Part shown: positions 62,109 through 64,000 of the stretch, one piece after another
Layout: each line of letters begins with the position of its first letter
Position numbering within the stretch: position 1 is the first letter of the stretch
Source: Rhodococcus_G sp042879035
GTDB lineage: Bacteria > Actinomycetota > Actinomycetes > Mycobacteriales > Mycobacteriaceae
Assembly: GCF_042879035.1 (NCBI RefSeq)
Contig: NZ_JBIAOU010000008.1
Coordinates: forward strand, 141,828-205,827
Length of the DNA: 64,000 nt
Direction of reading: 5' to 3'
Program-made: the position numbers and the translations under genes
Notes under the pieces: generated by a model
Databases searched by the model: none
The model's input: the letters and a program-made list of their open reading frames with translations, nothing else
What the model was told of the DNA's origin: nothing

Positions 62109-62140
62109 CTACGCGGGGTGGGGGCTACGCGGGGTGGGGG
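62109..62140. repeat. 16-bp tandem duplication starting at the birA stop codon
   Basis: Two perfect copies of CTACGCGGGGTGGGGG (62109-62124 and 62125-62140). The second begins with the complement of the birA stop codon (CTA); the first is directly 3' of the gene. Confidence 0.9.
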
Positions 62141-62970
62141 CGCAGATGCGTCACGTCACCCGCCGACACCGGCACCGGCGCCGCTCCGCCGTCGGGCTGC
62201 ACGACGATGCGGCCCTGCAGGTCGACGTCGGTGGCGATGCCGACGATCTCCTCGTTGCCGGGCAGTTCCACCCGCACCCGCTGACCGAGCGTGTTGCAGC
62301 GCGACCGGTAGTCGGCGGCGAGCCCCTCGATCTGCCATCCGTCCGCCTGCCAGGCCGTGAACTGCGTGGCCAGTGACCGCAGGACGGCGCGCGCGATGGT
62401 GTCGCGGTCGGTGGTGACGGCGCCGGCGAGCTGCAGCGACGTCGCGGTCGGGACGGGCAGCTCCGGTTCGGTGATCGTGACGTTGAGTCCGATTCCGATG
62501 ACCACCGACGGAATCGGCGCGGTCGCGGCGACCTCGGCGAGGATGCCCGCGACCTTCTTCCCACCGATCTGAACGTCGTTGGGCCACTTGAGGGTGGCGT
62601 CCACCTCGGCGACCGACCGCAGCGCGTCGACGACGGCGATCCCGGTCATCAGCGGGAACCACCCCAGCGACTGGAGCGGAAGTCCGGGCATCCTCAGGAG
62701 CACGGAGACCGACACCGACGACCGCGCCGGGGCCACGAAGCTCCGCGAGTGCCGTCCCCGCCCGTGGTCCTGGTACTCGGCGATCAGCACGGCCCGGTCG
62801 AGGGCCGTGTCGACGGACCTGGCCAGCAGGTCGGCGTTGGTCGACCCGGTTTCCGCGACCACGTCGAGGGAGCGGTAGAACGTGCGGGGATCGTTGCCGC
62901 CCTCCCGGGTCACCAACGCTGCTCGCAGCGAGTCGACGTTCAACGGGGGCCGGTTCAGGTCCGTGTACAT
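62125..62970 (-). CDS. birA: Biotin-protein ligase BirA
   Basis: A 281-residue biotin ligase lacking the N-terminal DNA-binding domain of E. coli BirA, so it is a pure enzyme. ETGSTNADLL, EYQDHGRGRHSRSFVAP (biotin-AMP loop, about 65-81), KWPNDVQIGGKKVAGILAEV (about 145-164) and GIGLNVT are the family blocks. It charges the biotin carriers of acyl-CoA carboxylases, including probably the TB7.3 protein of this window. ATG 62970 follows TACGCT by six nucleotides. Divergent from accD5, its functional partner gene, as in Rv3279c-Rv3280. Confidence 0.95.
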   Translation of the reverse strand: MYTDLNRPPLNVDSLRAALVTREGGNDPRTFYRSLDVVAETGSTNADLLARSVDTALDRAVLIAEYQDHGRGRHSRSFVAPARSSVSVSVLLRMPGLPLQSLGWFPLMTGIAVVDALRSVAEVDATLKWPNDVQIGGKKVAGILAEVAATAPIPSVVIGIGLNVTITEPELPVPTATSLQLAGAVTTDRDTIARAVLRSLATQFTAWQADGWQIEGLAADYRSRCNTLGQRVRVELPGNEEIVGIATDVDLQGRIVVQPDGGAAPVPVSAGDVTHLRPHPA

Positions 62971-62976
62971 GGGTCG

Positions 62977-62982
62977 AGCGTA
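62977..62982 (-). promoter_or_regulatory. -10 box (TACGCT) of birA
   Basis: Minus-strand TACGCT, six nucleotides before ATG 62970, with no ribosome binding site. Confidence 0.45.
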
Positions 62983-63102
62983 GGGCGTCGGACGGCGACC
63001 GCGGCGCCGACGAACCGGACTCGACACGGTACTGGCCGGTAGCTTAGGGTTGGGGATTCGGCGTATCCGCACCTCTCGCCGTCGTGCGCCCGTGGCAGTC
63101 GA

Positions 63103-63108
63103 TAAGCT
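63103..63108 (+). promoter_or_regulatory. -10 box (TAAGCT) of accD5
   Basis: TAAGCT, eight nucleotides, then ATG 63117. Confidence 0.5.
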
Positions 63109-63116
63109 CTGTGCCC

Positions 63117-64000
63117 ATGACCAGCGTCCAGGAGCCTGCCGTGACCGCGGCATCGAATGTCCCTGATATCCACACGACCGCGGGCAAGCTTGCGGACCTG
63201 CACAGACGGCAGGCGGAGGCGGCGTTGCCGTCGGGTGAGGCCGCGGTCGAGCGGGTGCACGCCAAGGGCAAGCTGACCGCGCGTGAACGCATCGAGGCGT
63301 TGCTGGACGAGGGCTCGTTCGTCGAGGTGGACGCGTTGGCGCGGCACCGGTCGACGAACTTCGGGCTCGGGGACAACCGGCCGGCCGGTGACGGTGTGGT
63401 CACCGGGTACGGCACCATCGACGGCCGCGACGTGTGCGTGTTCTCCCAGGACGCGACCGTCTTTGGTGGCAGCCTCGGTGAGATCTACGGCGAGAAGATC
63501 GTCAAGGTGATGGACCTGGCCCTGAAGACGGGTCGGCCGCTGATCGGGATCAACGAGGGCGCCGGCGCCCGCATCCAGGAGGGTGTGGTCTCCCTCGGCC
63601 TGTACGGGGAGATCTTCCACCGCAACGTCCAGGCGTCCGGGGTGATCCCGCAGATCTCGCTGATCATGGGCCCGGCCGCGGGCGGTCACGTGTACTCCCC
63701 GGCGCTGACCGACTTCGTGGTGATGGTCGACCAGACCTCCCAGATGTTCGTCACCGGCCCGGACGTGATCAAGACCGTCACCGGTGAGGACGTCACCATG
63801 GAGGACCTCGGTGGCGCCCACACCCACATGGCCAAGTCCGGGGTCGCGCACTACGTCGCCTCCGGTGAGCAGGACGCCCTCGACTACGTCAAGGACCTGC
63901 TGTCGTACCTGCCGTCGAACAACCAGGCCGCCGCACCCCGGTTGGCGCCGACCGACCCGATCGTCGGGTCGATCGAGGAGTCGCTGACCGACGAGGACCG
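63117..64000 (+). CDS. accD5: Acyl-CoA/propionyl-CoA carboxylase beta subunit AccD5 (3' end cut off)
   Basis: The first ~294 residues of a carboxyltransferase subunit; the frame is open to the window edge. TAAGKLADLHRRQAEAALPS, KLTARERIEALLDEGSFVEV, FGGSLGEIYGEKIVKVMDLA, NEGAGARIQEGVVSLGLYGE (oxyanion region) and MGPAAGGHVYSPALTDFVVM are near identical to mycobacterial AccD5, which with AccA3 and AccE5 makes methylmalonyl-CoA and malonyl-CoA for methyl-branched and mycolic lipids. ATG 63117 gives MTSVQEPAVTAASNVPDIHT. Beside birA. Confidence 0.95.
   Translation, partial: MTSVQEPAVTAASNVPDIHTTAGKLADLHRRQAEAALPSGEAAVERVHAKGKLTARERIEALLDEGSFVEVDALARHRSTNFGLGDNRPAGDGVVTGYGTIDGRDVCVFSQDATVFGGSLGEIYGEKIVKVMDLALKTGRPLIGINEGAGARIQEGVVSLGLYGEIFHRNVQASGVIPQISLIMGPAAGGHVYSPALTDFVVMVDQTSQMFVTGPDVIKTVTGEDVTMEDLGGAHTHMAKSGVAHYVASGEQDALDYVKDLLSYLPSNNQAAAPRLAPTDPIVGSIEESLTDED

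Overview
This is a GC-rich actinobacterial chromosome segment, most likely from a mycolate-containing Rhodococcus or close relative. The gene order closely follows Mycobacterium tuberculosis from about Rv3219 (whiB1) to Rv3280 (accD5). From memory of that map, the shared landmarks in order are whiB1, pdtaS, TB7.3, sigH-rshA, aroA-rsgA, desA3 with its reductase, secA1, hpf, comF, lpqB-mtrB-mtrA, tmk, ahcY, alkB-rubA-rubB with a TetR gene, manA, pmmA, whiB2, fbiA-fbiB, manB/wbbL/rmlD, an LCP protein, fadE25, purE-purK, gtrA, birA and accD5. The alkane hydroxylase operon, mycolate-type wall genes, WhiB proteins and F420 genes all fit the Nocardiaceae. No rRNA, tRNA, CRISPR array, insertion sequence or prophage was seen; this is core chromosome.

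Region by region. 1-5 kb: a cut histidine phosphatase gene, an acetyltransferase, a lipid kinase, whiB1 with a CRP-like site, the sensor kinase PdtaS, a biotinyl protein and the 24-residue ribosomal protein bL37. 5-8 kb: an ECF42-type sigma factor with its YCII partner, then sigH-rshA behind a recognisable SigH-type promoter. 8-13 kb: YbaK, a luciferase-like oxidoreductase, an SRAP protein, aroA and rsgA. 13-20 kb: a 35-residue peptide gene, two tandem acyl desaturases with their ferredoxin reductase, a wax ester synthase-like protein and a HAD protein. 20-31 kb: secA1, hpf, comF, the mtrA-mtrB-lpqB signalling operon, tmk and ahcY. 31-36 kb: the alkB-rubA-rubB-tetR alkane oxidation operon and an amino-acid permease. 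35-51 kb: mannose and rhamnose nucleotide-sugar genes, whiB2, F420 genes, wbbL, rmlD and an LCP ligase. 51-64 kb: fadE25 and a TetR gene, purine genes, a two-component pair, membrane proteins, birA and the start of accD5.

Functional themes: lipid and alkane metabolism (desaturases, AlkB, FadE25, AccD5 with biotin ligase and a biotinyl carrier protein), envelope building (rhamnose linker, mannose donors, LCP ligase, SecA1, MtrAB-LpqB), and redox and stress control (SigH/RshA, WhiB1, WhiB2, F420).

Notable points: a one-base break in the 3' end of mtrB at a run of six C; a recurring TANNNT box 6-8 nt before start codons, suggesting many leaderless mRNAs; a shared palindromic operator before both desaturase transcription units; three short tandem duplications lying exactly at stop codons; paired inverted repeats between a TetR gene and fadE25; a probable CTG start for rsgA; and three genes too short for routine calling (bL37, rubA, the 35-residue peptide).
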